Shown: positions 45,725 to 57,974 of the stretch, one piece after another
Numbering within the stretch: the first letter of the stretch is position 1
Layout: every line of letters begins with the position of its first letter
Source of the DNA: Apoda limacodes
Lineage: Eukaryota > Arthropoda > Insecta > Lepidoptera > Limacodidae
Direction: 5' to 3'
Assembly (NCBI GenBank): GCA_946406115.1
Contig: OX291545.1
Location: 22,129,153 to 22,193,152 of the forward strand
Length of the DNA: 64,000 nucleotides
Position numbers and translations under genes: made by a program
The notes under the pieces: model-generated
Told to the model about the DNA's origin: nothing
What the model saw: the letters and a program-made list of their open reading frames with translations, nothing else
Database searches by the model: none

Positions 45725-46871
45725 CTTCTTTGTACAAAGCGTATTTAATTTACAAAATATTTAATATTCAAAAACTATTTTCAGAACGTTTTGTTTGTAG
45801 AATAAGCCTGTAAGTTTGAATTTGGTTTTCTGCTTAAAGTAGCCACAGTGCAGTATATAGGGCTTATGCCAGCTTTACATTACAAGTGTCGCGTCGTGGT
45901 GTGATGCATCACAAGGTTATCGAAATCATGTATTTTATGTGAAGACGTGAACACTGCACTGGCCTTTAAGGTGCATTTAGCAGCTCACTAGCGCCACCAT
46001 TGCATATTTATTTCCTCTTCATATAAGTCCAGAATACTTCGAAAATGTAGTAATAGAAATTATATAAATAATTGTAAGCTATTTTAAAACATTTTGAAAT
46101 ATTCCTCAAATATAGCTGTGAATACATTATTTGTCATTTCTGCTAAAATTTGCCACTTTTATTTCATTTTTTCCATTTCAAAAAATTACATGCAAGCATA
46201 CCTACCTGCCTGCCTATATGATATGCCTTTAAATAAGAATCGTTATGTTATAGGTATATGATTTAGCCACCAAAAGGGTGTAATTTAGTGTTTAATTGTT
46301 TATTTAATATTCCTATATATGTATTTGCAATAATTAAATGAATTGATCACTGCGAGTTTGCCATTTATATATTTTTTAGAAAAATAAAATATCCTAAATA
46401 GATTATTTTCTTCATTCGTTCGTTTCTTCATTTTTTTTTGCATCATAAAAAAGCAACTAAGGCATTCAATAAGGTTACTACTGCTACAGCTAGTTATCGT
46501 TAAGTTACATAACGGATGTAAAAGTGTAAAATTCCTGTTTCGGTATCCATACATACAAGAATAATACAAGGAAGATATTGCTAAAAACTTTATTTCAAAC
46601 TCATGCAGCAGAGCTGCGAGATTTAGTTAGAATAACTGTACCTGGGCACTTGAACGATGCTGACATTCGTAAGTGAATACCTAATTACTACCGAAATACA
46701 AATAAAAATAACTGACCCAACGGCTTGAATGACAATCTTTCACCTACCTGCTGATTAATATTCTAATCACTATGATATTAATCTACAATTTTTGCAGTCA
46801 AGTATTGTACCCATGTCACAGTTGCGTTGCTTGCGACGCCTACTGGCTCAAGACTCGTAATCGTAAGCAAA

Positions 46872-47032
46872 ACGTCATCGCCATCCATTGGTCGCCTCCT
46901 CGCCTCGCCGCCAGTCGAGTTCAGTGTTGTGCGTTGCGCGCGCGTTCTCTGTGCGCTTTTACGTGCGCTTTGATATGAGCTCCTCTGCTCGCACCATCGA
47001 GTGGTTGTGTCACCCTGATCTATCACAGCGCC
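46872..47032 (+). promoter_or_regulatory. TATA-less promoter and 5' UTR of gene 3
   Basis: A GC- and CpG-rich island lies directly upstream of gene 3. It contains ACGTCA (46872-46877), an inverted CCAAT box (ATTGG, 46887-46891) and a TCAGT initiator (46921-46925). No TATA box is seen at the expected distance. The predicted leader is about 110 nt. Confidence 0.5.
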
Positions 47033-47124
47033 ATGACACAAGAAGAGCTATGCACTCGCCTCGACGACGAGCTCCAGCTGTCGAACGGCGATGGCTCCGA
47101 CGAAGACGAGGTCGTGGTCCGTAG
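46975..47124 (+). other. Upstream ORF overlapping the start of gene 3
   Basis: An ATG at 46975, with G at -3, opens a 49-codon frame in the leader. It passes the gene 3 start codon in another frame and ends at 47124. If this ATG is used it would reduce initiation at 47033. Confidence 0.45.
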
Positions 47125-48132
47125 AAACAGAACAAGCGTCAAGGACATGATACTACGTTTCGAAAGAAGTGGTGTAAACAGTTTCGGTGGGTCCAGTGAA
47201 TCCTTAGAAAAAGCTAAAAATCCTACGTTAGGAAGTCTTACAAGTGTTGTTAATCCGATACAATCCCATTTTCATTATCTGTGCCCGGTGACGAAATCAC
47301 AAGATAGGCATTCCAATGTTTCAGTGAATTCTATACTATCAAACGTTTCAGAGATAAGTTGTGAGTCTAGTTCTTCAGGTTTTGTTTCTGATAGGAAATC
47401 TGGTGCGGACATTCCAGTGCCTCATAGACCAGCGCCGCCGCCTCCTATGATTTCTCCAATTAGAAAATCAAGTGAGCCGGACGAGGGAAGTGCTAAACCG
47501 AGACGGTATTCCTTTACAACGCCTAACTCATCACCTATTGTTTTGAGACGCACACGACAGCCTCCAGTTATAAGAAGGAAGTCGTCAGCTGGCAGTCAAG
47601 TGCACTTAGGAGAAAAACATTGGTCTTATGGCGTAAAACAAAGTGATTTAGAAAAACTATTAAGATTAAAAAGGTCCGAAGTGTCAGATAACGAGGAAGG
47701 AATGAAAGACGCCAGCTCCAGCACAGAAGAAAGCAGTAGCGATGACTCAGACGATAGCGATACAGACAAAGGTCAAGATTACTTAATTAATAATGAAGAC
47801 GTAAGAACTGACACTACAGATCATTCTACTGACACTTTGATAAACGAAAATGGAAGCGATGAAGGAGACAATTTATCTTTTGCATCCGCAGTGTCAGACG
47901 ATCGTAGTAATTATGACAATGTCAGTATTAAATCAATATCGTCCCTCGATATGGTGCCTTACCAGAAATATGATGACAGTATTACCGTATCTTCAGACGA
48001 GTTTGGTTCAGAAGTGTGCCATGCTCCGGACACTGAGTTCCTGACAGTTAGTGCAGTGAACGAGTGGTGTATATCGAAATCAACGGAACCGGTATTGCTC
48101 CCAATAGAAACCAAAAAGGAGAAATATCGAAG
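47033..48132 (+). CDS. First coding exon of a serine-rich acidic protein (gene 3, 3' part outside window)
   Basis: The exon carries 366 codons plus two bases and ends at AG|GTGAGG. The frame would stop at once if the intron were read. It is much richer in G and C than the surroundings, and codon use looks coding. Residues 1-45 include an acidic patch and SVKDMILRFERSG. Residues about 130-140 hold a proline-rich, SH3-ligand-like PHRPAPPPPM. Residues about 225-250 are a Ser/Asp/Glu run (SSSTEESSSDDSDDSDTD). Most of it is probably disordered and open to phosphorylation. I do not recognise the family; a cytoskeletal or Rho-GEF-type scaffold is only a guess. No downstream exon was found up to 64000, so the first intron is probably over 15.8 kb. 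The start is the ATG at 47033 in a fair context (GCCATGA). Confidence 0.85.
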
Positions 48133-48835
48133 GTGAGGTCATAGGTTTTTTTACATATCCAATGAAAACTCTAGTTAAGCTTTGTCATACATTGATACCC
48201 AACTGATAACTTTATCGTTTTATCTCTAGGAAAGTACCTGCTTTGATAATGTTTTGCGTGCCTTTGTCCATTTCGCTTTTATTTTAATACTAGAAGATAA
48301 TTTTGTGGCCTAAAAATTTATTTATTCAATGCTGTACTTATATTTTTTACTGTAAAATATATTCAGGTCACAACAAATATAGGTATATTAAATTCATCAA
48401 AACACGTTTACGGTTGTAAGCATATTATTCTCATAATTGATTCCTTCGTATACTTAATATATGATAGGTACTAATTTATAATCGTGAAAGTCCATAATGT
48501 CAATATGTAACTAATAAAAAAAAGGCCCAACGATATTATATTTAATTCAAACGTTAATTTAATCAAAAAAAAGATACTTGCATTTTTACGAATCACGTGA
48601 TTAATTCACACCGCACAAATGCTGTCCGAGTTTCACCTTGCTGCTTATACTTACCTATTAGTCTGTCAGGTGACGTGTTTTACCTTCTTACACACATACA
48701 TAAAATATTTACACATACATAAAAGTTTGTTTATGATTGCAGATTATAGTTCAATTTACTATTAAATCTAAGTGCGATTTAACCTACATATGTTAGCCAT
48801 AATGATCAACTAATTAATCAGTTTTGTTGTTTGAT

Positions 48836-48968
48836 TTCACAACAACATTGTGAACCGGCAGGAAGGTGGGAGGGTTCAAAAAATAATATTTTATAACTTT
48901 GACGATTCAAAAGTGATTGTAAAATCCTTATTTGAATAAACCATTTTGACTTTGACTTTGACTTTGAT
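48836..48968 (+). mobile_element. 5'-truncated L1 LINE 3' tail
   Basis: This segment is the reverse complement of the L1 3' end at about 1712-1845. It shares ACAATGTTGTGAACC-type sequence, GGTGGGAGGGTTCAAAAAAT and CCTTATTTGAATAAACCATT. It ends in three or more GACTTT units. It lies in the first intron of gene 3. Confidence 0.85.
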
Positions 48969-50539
48969 TTCGCTTAAGTGTTACTATAATTTCATAGTTA
49001 CTGTATGAAAGAGCATTGGTTTAAGAATTTCGTGTTAATATGATAACAAAGTATCTAGCAACAGCTTGTTTGTTGGTTTATTTATCAATACGATTAAGCA
49101 GTAAAAATACTGCCTTGATTCTTACTGGCTATTTGTTCCTCAATTTGCATTTAAGTACAAACGTAACAATATTTTGATAAAGGTATCTGAACCCTTTATT
49201 ACATTTTACAATTACAATTGTTAAACAAAAATTTAACCTTTGCCACACATTATGAAAATTATGTCTTTGTCATTACAAATTCGAATATAAACAAACAATT
49301 GGTAAAAACGTGGGTATAATAAAACTATATGTTGGAAGTTTGGTACAACACAAATGAATCATGGTATTGCAATGTGCCAACATACTTATAACACATACCG
49401 ACATACCTACCTACGTAATCACATTTTACTTCATATAAAAAGTACGTTATTCGTTTCAAACATTCACTTGTTTTGTTATCTAGTTTTAATATTGATTGTT
49501 ACGGGAAAGAGATGGGATAATTTAATAATAATCTTAAAACACTAGTAATAGGTATTCGGATTTATAGCAATTGGTTTTTTTTATTATTATCGACTATCGA
49601 AAAAGCCGTTGTCGTTTTTATCTGTGCCTATCTAATTTTAAGCGACCTTGGTCGGTATTGCGATACGTTTTTTTGCGTTGTCCGACCAGAGTTCAACGTA
49701 ACTTGGGCAATTTTGTTGTATTTGCGCTTCATGGTGCCTTGATGTCGACTTAAGCCTCTAAAACAGATTTAAGTTTTTACTATACTAAATAAGAATATAA
49801 ATAAATACAACTAGCCTTTTTATTTAAACTTTCAGGCGAGACATTGTTGTTAGGTCATTTTTAGATTCTTACCTAATATTTCTTTAAATGTTTTATTTTT
49901 ATTGTTTGCGTCACGGTTTTTTTTTTTAAATTAAAAAGGTATTCCTACGAATTAAGTAGGTTTTAAGAGTAAAAAATGTGTACAATCATTTGGAATTTTG
50001 TATAGATTTTTGTCAGTTGGGTTAAGATTATGGGATCTCATTTATTCACTTTTACAAATACAGAAAGTCTGTCTGACTGGCTTACTAAACATAAGATTAG
50101 GACTATAAAATATAACAACTGCTATCGTACATAGGGTTGCCAACGTTTTTTACATAAAATACAGTATTATAAGGTAGAAAAAAGAATTTTAATAATATTT
50201 ATGAAAAAAAAAACTTTCAAGTATTTTAAATACATATTTTAAGAGCTTTTTGCTAAAATTATTATTTAAGACTCAGTATATTGTAATTTAAAATTAAAAG
50301 TGTATGAAAAGCCTATTTTTATTTACTAATTAAATATCTGTTCCTGTCATCCCAACACTGAGGATTTATCAGTAACTGTTTTGATGAATGCCGAGGTCGG
50401 AAGCTGAAGTGCACTGTAGACAGAAGACACCATTTTAATAATTTTCTTTTTAATGCTATGCATACAAAATTTTGGATATTTTATCTTTGTTGAACAGTTA
50501 ACAGTAGATTTTTATAGTAGGTATGACTGTCAACCCTAA

Positions 50540-50795
50540 CATACTAGTTGGTAGTGTGGCCAACTGCTGTGCAGAGGGTGTGGGTTCGATTCCCGCTCTG
50601 TACAACCATTTATGTCATAATATAAACATTTGTGTTTGTCTTGAGTCTGGGTGTATTTATGCATGATATGTATGTATTTACAAAAAAAAGTATTATTTAT
50701 GTATTTGTAACCGTTGTCTGGTATCCATAACACAAGCTTTGCTTACTTTGGGGCCAGACCGCGCTGTGTGTAATGTCCATTAATAATTATTTATT
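50540..50795 (+). mobile_element. tRNA-derived SINE, family S, copy 2
   Basis: The head GTTGGTAGTGTGGCCAACT with GTGGGTTCGATTCCCGC differs from copy 1. The body and the ATTTATTT tail are the same family. Confidence 0.75.
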
Positions 50796-51367
50796 TATTT
50801 ATTTATTCAGTGCTATCATGTTAATGCATTATTAAATAATTTAAATGGGTATTGCAATTACAAGAAGCATAATATTTTATTACAATAATATCTTGCTGAG
50901 TAAGTTCTTATTGTGATCACAGCGTAGGTAGCACCTCGGTTAGCCAAATAAAACTATTATGTCACGAATCTTGGCAAAAAACATGAACGAACGAACCGCT
51001 TCAACTCTATACAATCGTGCATAAACAAAATACGCTTTTTTAAACAATAGTTTATTATATCTGTCATTGTGCAATTATAACAATAGAGACATAAGATTGT
51101 AGTTGTATAAATCTCAAAAATAAATTATTGCACTATTGTGGTATGCGTTATAAAATAATAATAACAATAAACGTCATGTCATACTGAATGACCTCAACCA
51201 TGAGTAGGTGAGACCTCTTCTTTCCTCACTGGATTTCGACATTCATTCATTCAAATATTTTTTTCATGTTTGATAGATATAGGTATGTACCATCACTATG
51301 TCTGTACATTTTGTTTTTTTTTATATGTTATCCCTATAAATAGCTGAGTTAAAAAAATGCCTCTTTT

Positions 51368-51690
51368 TAACCGGCTTCAAAAAAGGAGAAGATTCTCAAT
51401 TCATCGGGACCTTTTTTTAATTATGTTCCTCGATAACTGGAAGACTTTTATCTAAAGGGTATACTTCCCAGGTGGTCCCATATTAATGTGATGAATTAAA
51501 AACTTTAGAGAAATAATTGATGTTAATTTGGAACTGATGAAATGCCTTTTATGTTGATGACTGTATAAAATATTGGTAGGAGTATTAATGTTTTTAGTGA
51601 AGGTATGAGAGAAAAAGGCAATTCGTCACTCAAAAGCAAAAAATAAAACCTTTTTTAACAAAACAGCAACCGGCTTCAAAAAGATGCACT
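51368..51690 (+). repeat. CCGGCTTCAAAAAAGG repeat
   Basis: AACCGGCTTCAAAAAAGGAG opens the block, and CAACCGGCTTCAAAAAG recurs near its end (51668). A related ACCGACTTCAAAAAAGGAGG lies at about 10549. Confidence 0.4.
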
Positions 51691-52298
51691 AAAAAAGGTA
51701 AAAATAATTAATTATTTCCAAAAATCTGATCTGAAAGTTGGCGGCTATGTAGGTACCTAATAGTTTATAACGCACTTTACTTGCATACAATACAACACCC
51801 CTATTTGGATGTTTGTAAGACCGACCAGGTAAAATTGTATTAGTGCAAGGTGCAGTTGTCCCTCGTCAATATCGTGACCCCGTCGTAACAGCAAATGTTT
51901 TTTTAAATATCTATTCCCGGATTCGCATGGTTGGGATATTTTCTCTTAACGTAAGCTCATCACTTGTCATGCAGCCGCTGATTTACTCCCAGTTTCCCAG
52001 TAAAGGCGTGAAGTTGTACAAACATATCTGAAAAAACATATAATACAAACATTTTTGAGCTTTTACAGGGCCTCAGATATTACAAACCATGATAAAAAAA
52101 TTAAAAACTCAGTGAGTTGCGTAAAATAAACTAAACTGGCCAAATTTAAGGTAGGAAACGTGTTCGTAACAGTGAATTACAAACATGCTTCGTAGTGCAT
52201 TGAAATTTTTTCATTAATTTGTTTGTGTAGGATTAGAAGTTTTAACCTGATTACTAAAAAAAACTTAATTATAAACAAAGTAGATATTAAAATATAAA

Positions 52299-52749
52299 AA
52301 TTGGCCAAGTGCGAGTCGGACTCGCGCACGAAGGGTTCCCTACCATTATTTATAAAAACGGCAAAAAAATAACGTTTGTTGTATAGGACCCCCCTTAAAT
52401 ATTAGTTTTAATTTAATTTAGTTATTCATTTTGAAAGTGACTATACAACTATATTCTGTGAATATTTTAAGCGTCTACCTGTTGCCGTTATCAATATCGA
52501 GCAAAATCGAGCAAAAAAATCACGTTTGTTGTATGGGAGCCCCCTTAAATATTCATTTTATTCTATTTTTTAGTATTTTTTGTTATAGCGGCAACAGAAA
52601 TACATCTTCTGTGAAAATTTCAGCTGTCTAGCTATCACGGTTCATGAGATACAGCCTGGTGACAGACGGACGGACGGACGGACGGACGGATGGACAGCGA
52701 AATCTTAGTAATAGGGTTCCGCTAGTTACCCTTTGGGTACGGAACCCTA
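52299..52749 (+). mobile_element. Family A repeat, copy 4
   Basis: Best example of the family. It has TTGGCCAAGTGCGAGT, the palindrome GCGAGTCGGACTCGC, then GGGTTCCCTACC, and ends in GGTACGGAACCC. An ACGG microsatellite lies at about 52661-52692. Inverted ends suggest a MITE; no clear target duplication was seen. Confidence 0.72.
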
Positions 52750-53943
52750 AAAACAAACAGTGAAATGCGTTCGTGGTGAAAAAATTTATTGAATAAACCT
52801 TCAGTTACCATTGAATTTCTTATTAAGGCGAATCAGCATATTCGGAAAATTTTAAATAATAGCAAGATGAGAACTAGGTAGCGACGTTTTGTGATGACAT
52901 ACCCAAACGAGTGAAGTTTGCGAGAATTTGATTAATTTTGTTACAGTCTTAAGTTCAGTTTTTGACGTGAAAAAAAAAATGTTATAGTTCAAATTTTAAT
53001 TAAGTGGATTTGCTAATATTATAATAATTTGGCTATTAAAACAGTTATATAAAATAAAAAAATCTGACTCAATTTTTGGGCATTAATTCAATTTGCTAGG
53101 AAATCTGAGAGTGATATTCTCTTGATTCTTATTTCATTAAATATATATTAATATGACCAAGTGAATTTGCTAATTTCATAGTTCTAAATAAAACAAAAAA
53201 CCGAAAAAAAAAATCGAGATTTTTAACGTGCGGTCACATGCTAGCGCCTATCGTACGAGGAACTGTGTCTCTTTGTATGCTTCAATAGTGTAAATGTCAT
53301 TTTACACTGGTCGAAACGGCGCGGTTTTTTTATGGTATGCCATACCCTTAAAAGAAAATAACGATTATTTCATACCTAATTGCGTTTGGTAAGAACCGGT
53401 AAAATATAGTTTAATACATAAACTAAGGGAGAGGAGGTACCGTAGAATAAAAATGATTACGTGCCAAGACCTCACAACCTTTGTGTTACGATTTTGTTTA
53501 AAATATTGTTTGTTGAAAGAATTTGAAACTCTGTTATTGTAATATTTTTTTAAAGTTAGAGGACTAGAGGTTTAGAATTTTATTTTCAGTTCCTTTACTG
53601 ACTGTATGACGAATAAGACATCTTCTTGTCAATTTTATCGGAATGCTAAAATTACATATATAGGTATACTGTGCGGACGGAAATAACAAAACTTTAAGAA
53701 TCCCATTTTTGCCATTTGGCTACGGAATCCTACGAATAGAGTAAATATCACTTTCAGGGTAAGATAAAAGTAAATATAGAGTCAATGAAAATCCGTAGTC
53801 AGTACGTCTACGTAACGTATTTTAAACATAGGTGTGCGCGGGCGGCATCGTTGCCAAGGTTGTTTATACGAGTGTACATATTAGATTTGTATATATATGA
53901 TCAGTATGGATTTTTCAATGTTATGTTACAAATTCGTTTGTTT

Positions 53944-54313
53944 GAAGTGAAAACTTCTTTAGCGGCGTTGTGCACTTTTTTTGGTATGGGTAAAAAATGA
54001 TAAACTCGCGTCAGGTCACGTGTCCTAATCATGGAAATTCGTAAGACGGAAACCGTAATGCCGCTATTTAATTATAATTTTTATTTTTAGTATTCGCAAT
54101 TATGAGTAGTACCTCCCTGAGGTTGGATATGGAATTTTAATTCTATGACAGATTGCGATGTCAAATATACTACGTCAAAAAAGTAAATAAACAAACATTA
54201 TTATTTCTTGACAATGTTAAAGACATGTCTTGTGACATATTTGAGTGTTAAGCGCGAATCGTGTGTAAAGGTTTTCACTTCTGTCGGCACTCCCGGAGTG
54301 CAACTCGTTTTTT
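53944..54313 (+). repeat. Family D repeat, second full-looking copy
   Basis: Runs from TCTTTAGCGGCGTTGTGCAC to the palindrome GCACTCCCGGAGTGC (54287-54301) and poly(T). Confidence 0.7.
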
Positions 54314-54347
54314 TTTCTTCAAAACGAATTGTTTTGACCTTACGATT

Positions 54348-54636
54348 AATATCCTACTAATATTATAAATGAAAGTTTGTGTCTGGATGGATGTTTGTTA
54401 CTTAATCACACTTTAGCCACTGGACGCTTTGGGATGAAACTTGGCATATACATAGGTTAAGTCCTGGAATTGCATATAGGCTACTATTTATCCCGAAAAA
54501 TTCAAAAGTGCCCGCGGGAATTACTATTACAGTGTTCAAAGAACAATAAATGTAGCTATAGCTTGCTGCAGCAAACTTCATAAGTATGATTAAGGAGTTC
54601 CACGCCGATAACCGAATTCAAAGCGGTCTAGTTTAC
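54348..54636 (-). repeat. Family B repeat, antisense copy
   Basis: Begins CCTACTAATATTATAAATGA and ends CACGCCGATAACCGAATTC, containing GTGCCCGCGGGAATTACT. Confidence 0.65.
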
Positions 54637-56236
54637 TTAAATTTTTTTTAATTCCACCATTAAAAAAATAATAATAATAATAATATTCTTTATTGCACAG
54701 TAAGTAAAACATACATTTAAATCTATAAAATAATAATAATAAACAAAGTACAATAAGGCGGTCTTATCGCTTACTAAGCGATTTCTTCCAGACAACCTTT
54801 AAATACTTAAAATACTTGTTATAATTGTTAATAAATGTAAAGTACTGCAACCGCTTTTTGCTGCTTGAGGTATATATAGATCCCCGGAAATCTTACCAGG
54901 TTATATGAACGATATAACGAGAGTCAATATAATATGTATATTTTTCTTTGTATATTCTTAAATACTAGAGTGGCTATAAAGGATAAATTCAATTATTTAA
55001 ATGTAATTAATATACATGTTCCCACTTAACTCTATATTTGGGCGGAGTTCCTGGTTCTCTCATTATCATCACTGTTTTGGAATATCCCTGCTCATGGTTG
55101 AGCATACATTCTACAAGCTAGAACCTAAGCCTGCCTAATATAACATAGCAACTATACGATTTTACGGCCATATACTGAGCCTTGACTCCGGGGTCTACAC
55201 TGAATGGAGTTCCTGAAACTCAACGTCAGCCTCAACGCTAATCAGCATACGTACTGGTCCCATTCTGGGGCTACGGGACGGTTTCAGGTGCGCTCCTTAC
55301 ACTCTTCCTAAAACCTCGCGGGGCATGCTAATGCTCCTTGGTGAGAGCGACAAGATGGTGATCTTGCCTCAATCCAAACTGTTGCTGTGGATGCGAGACA
55401 AGAGGGTATCGCACCATATTACACCTGTTATCACGCGGGATATATATATTTTTATACAAAACGTTGATGCTTTTCTTTAAATTTACTTTATTTGCCCATA
55501 GTACAAAACAAAACTATCCATTTCGGATCTAGCATCTGAAGCGGGCCTCAAACAACTGAAGACTGAACAAAAATGCATGCGATGCATCTTTGCTTGTTTC
55601 TGTTCTACTCGAAATTGAAACATTTTACTTTTCTTAATTGTTGTCCCTACGCGAATATCAAACCTTATTTACGAATGGTTTACATTCTATGTACAAGCAA
55701 CCTATTTATTGATGCGAGCGGACATAGCCTGCTCCAGTAACTAATTTTTCTGCTACAAACTTGCGATGATATCTTAGGTGTATACTTTACCTACTATATA
55801 CAGTATTTTCCTGCAAACAGTAAAATGTTATAAAAAGTTATTTATCTACATTTTTTTAATGTTAGTCTTTTCTTTTTTTATTTTGAAATTGTTAATCTGT
55901 TTCGGGGTTTTTTATAAAGATAATGAATGGCTAAACAGGTTGAGTCATTTGAACTTATCAATAGAGTTACAGTTGTTTAGATTGTATAGATATCAATTTT
56001 TAAGAAGTTTATCTTTCCGATATAACTCTTACCCCAGTTACTTATGATATTATTATTTATGTAAAGAATTAACATTATAAATTAAGATTAATAATAATTA
56101 TTATAATTAATTAAGATTGATGTATTAAGATTCTATAAGTCATTAGGAGTTGTTTTTAACATTGAAAATGTGATACGATAATGAACCTTTGGGCACAGAC
56201 TATATAATATTCATTGGTGATGTCAGATTTATTAAA

Positions 56237-56348
56237 AAACTAGCTTTCGTCAGTGGCTCCACCCGCCCTAAATTTGGTTATTGGCGTGGGATCATTAGGT
56301 CAACTCCTTAATTATACTTAATTAACTAACTATTTAGCAAGCTATATT
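56237..56348 (+). repeat. Family B repeat, 3'-truncated
   Basis: Keeps only the start (CAGTGGCTCCACCCGCCCTA to AATTATACTTAATTAAC). Confidence 0.55.
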
Positions 56349-57088
56349 TTTCTCCGGATCCGCTTAGCAGATCTAACAAAAATTTAATGAATTTGTGCTT
56401 CGGGATATTGTTCAAACACTGAAATCGTAAAAACACGATTAATAAACTTTTGTTAAATAAAAAAAACCTAAAGTGACCCAAAAGAGTGTGTGTCAAAGAA
56501 ATCTCCAGAGTCCTAAGTGCTATTGGCTTACAACTTTGCTAAAGCATAGCCGTAATAGTGCTTTAAACCTGAGAAAAAGCAAAATTTGTTAACAATGATA
56601 AACTATTAATTCATTTCATGTATTTCAATGAAAATGTCGGTGTATTGAGAATTGAGATCAGTTACATATCGCGTCATCCTTGTGTTTACTCTAGTTTTCT
56701 GTTACGTAGCTTGCCTCTTAAAAAATCTTAAAAACAGGTATCCTATATAATATGTTATTCTTTGTCGCTTTAGCTATGCCCTTTCCAAAAATCAGTTTCA
56801 ACCACGGAGAAAAGCTTGCAACTCTCCACTGATTCGTAAACGTCAGACCAGCAAGGTTAAGTATAAGTTTTGGCATGACATGATGAAATATCACCTACTG
56901 AACAATTTATTCCCGTGGGAACTCTGAGATAAAAAGCACAGAGTAAAGATTTGATACAGAGGTGTGACAATTTTTTTTAACAAAAGCACAATTTTTTGAG
57001 TCGTGCCGGTGTATGTATTTTCGTCCGGGAGAATATCTGCTGTCGCCGACTTCATAGCCTTGATGACAGGGACCTGTCGATATTGTGA

Positions 57089-57646
57089 GTGCGCGTAGAT
57101 TACGGCGGCGACACTTGTATCAATGCGTGCCTATACAGGTCTCATAGCGGTGACACGGACGTAACTCGACTCTTCACGCACCGGAGTTTGACGACTGACA
57201 AAGTACTAGAGCAATATCCCACAGCAGAACTAGTTATTTTGGGAGACTTTAACGCCCACCATCGTGAGTGGCTCAGTTCTCGAACCAATACCTATGCAGG
57301 GATATCTGCTCATGAATTTGCTCTGACCTATGGATTCTCTCAGCTGGTACTTTCTCCAACGAGAATACCAGATATAGAGGATGACTACACGTCCGGACGG
57401 ATATTCGGTCTCAGTGGATGCGCCTTACTCCTCGGACCACTGTCTCGTTCGGACTCAAGTGTCATGCACACAACCGGATTGGGTCTGGGCCAACTAATTG
57501 GCGTCGTGTGTGGCACTATAAGTCGGCAGACTGGGATGGATTGCGAGAATTTTACGCATCGTACCCGTGGAGGCAGATCTGCTTTAGCTCAGAAGATCCA
57601 GACGTCTGCACAGCCGCAGTCACTGAGATGGAATGCTATATTCTAA
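57089..57646 (+). pseudogene. L2 LINE endonuclease fragment
   Basis: Encodes VILGDFNAHHREWL and SPTRIPD, followed by a frameshift near 57410. The frame upstream of 57089 continues with an in-frame TGA. Confidence 0.7.
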
Positions 57647-57974
57647 CCTGCGAGTAGCTGCCGGCGTCAAAAAACGACCGTGGTTTAATAGGTCTTGCAG
57701 AGTCTATAATTCTTAAGCAAACTGCGTATGAGGCTTGGACCACGGCTCGTAATAATAAGGATCCGAATATTTCTGAGTTAAAACGCAAATTAAATGCTGC
57801 CTCGAGGTTCAGTAAGAAAGCAACTGCCAGAGCAAAATTCCAATTCATCGGCGAAATAGGTGGGCGACTTGTGAGCGACCTTCTGGGAGTCGTGCTTTCT
57901 GGTCGCTTGCTAAAGCTGCCGAGGGGAACTTCTGCCAGTCGTCGTTACCACCACTGCGAAAGACCGATGGTGAA

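Larger units (their letters stand above)
48133..56236. other. Start of gene 3 intron 1, repeat-filled
   Basis: No exon able to follow the phase-2 donor of gene 3 was recognised. Between the listed repeats the sequence is AT-rich. About 55020-55440 is richer in G and C and looks like an unassigned repeat. Confidence 0.45.

Noticed and set aside
46778..47041. Antisense 87-codon frame at the gene 3 promoter
   Set aside because: It is a GC-rich shadow of the promoter and first exon.
53785..54000. 71-codon frame
   Set aside because: Runs into family D repeat sequence; no protein signal.
55020..55440. GC-richer block as a coding exon
   Set aside because: No frame stays open with convincing splice sites; it looks like repeat sequence of unknown family.
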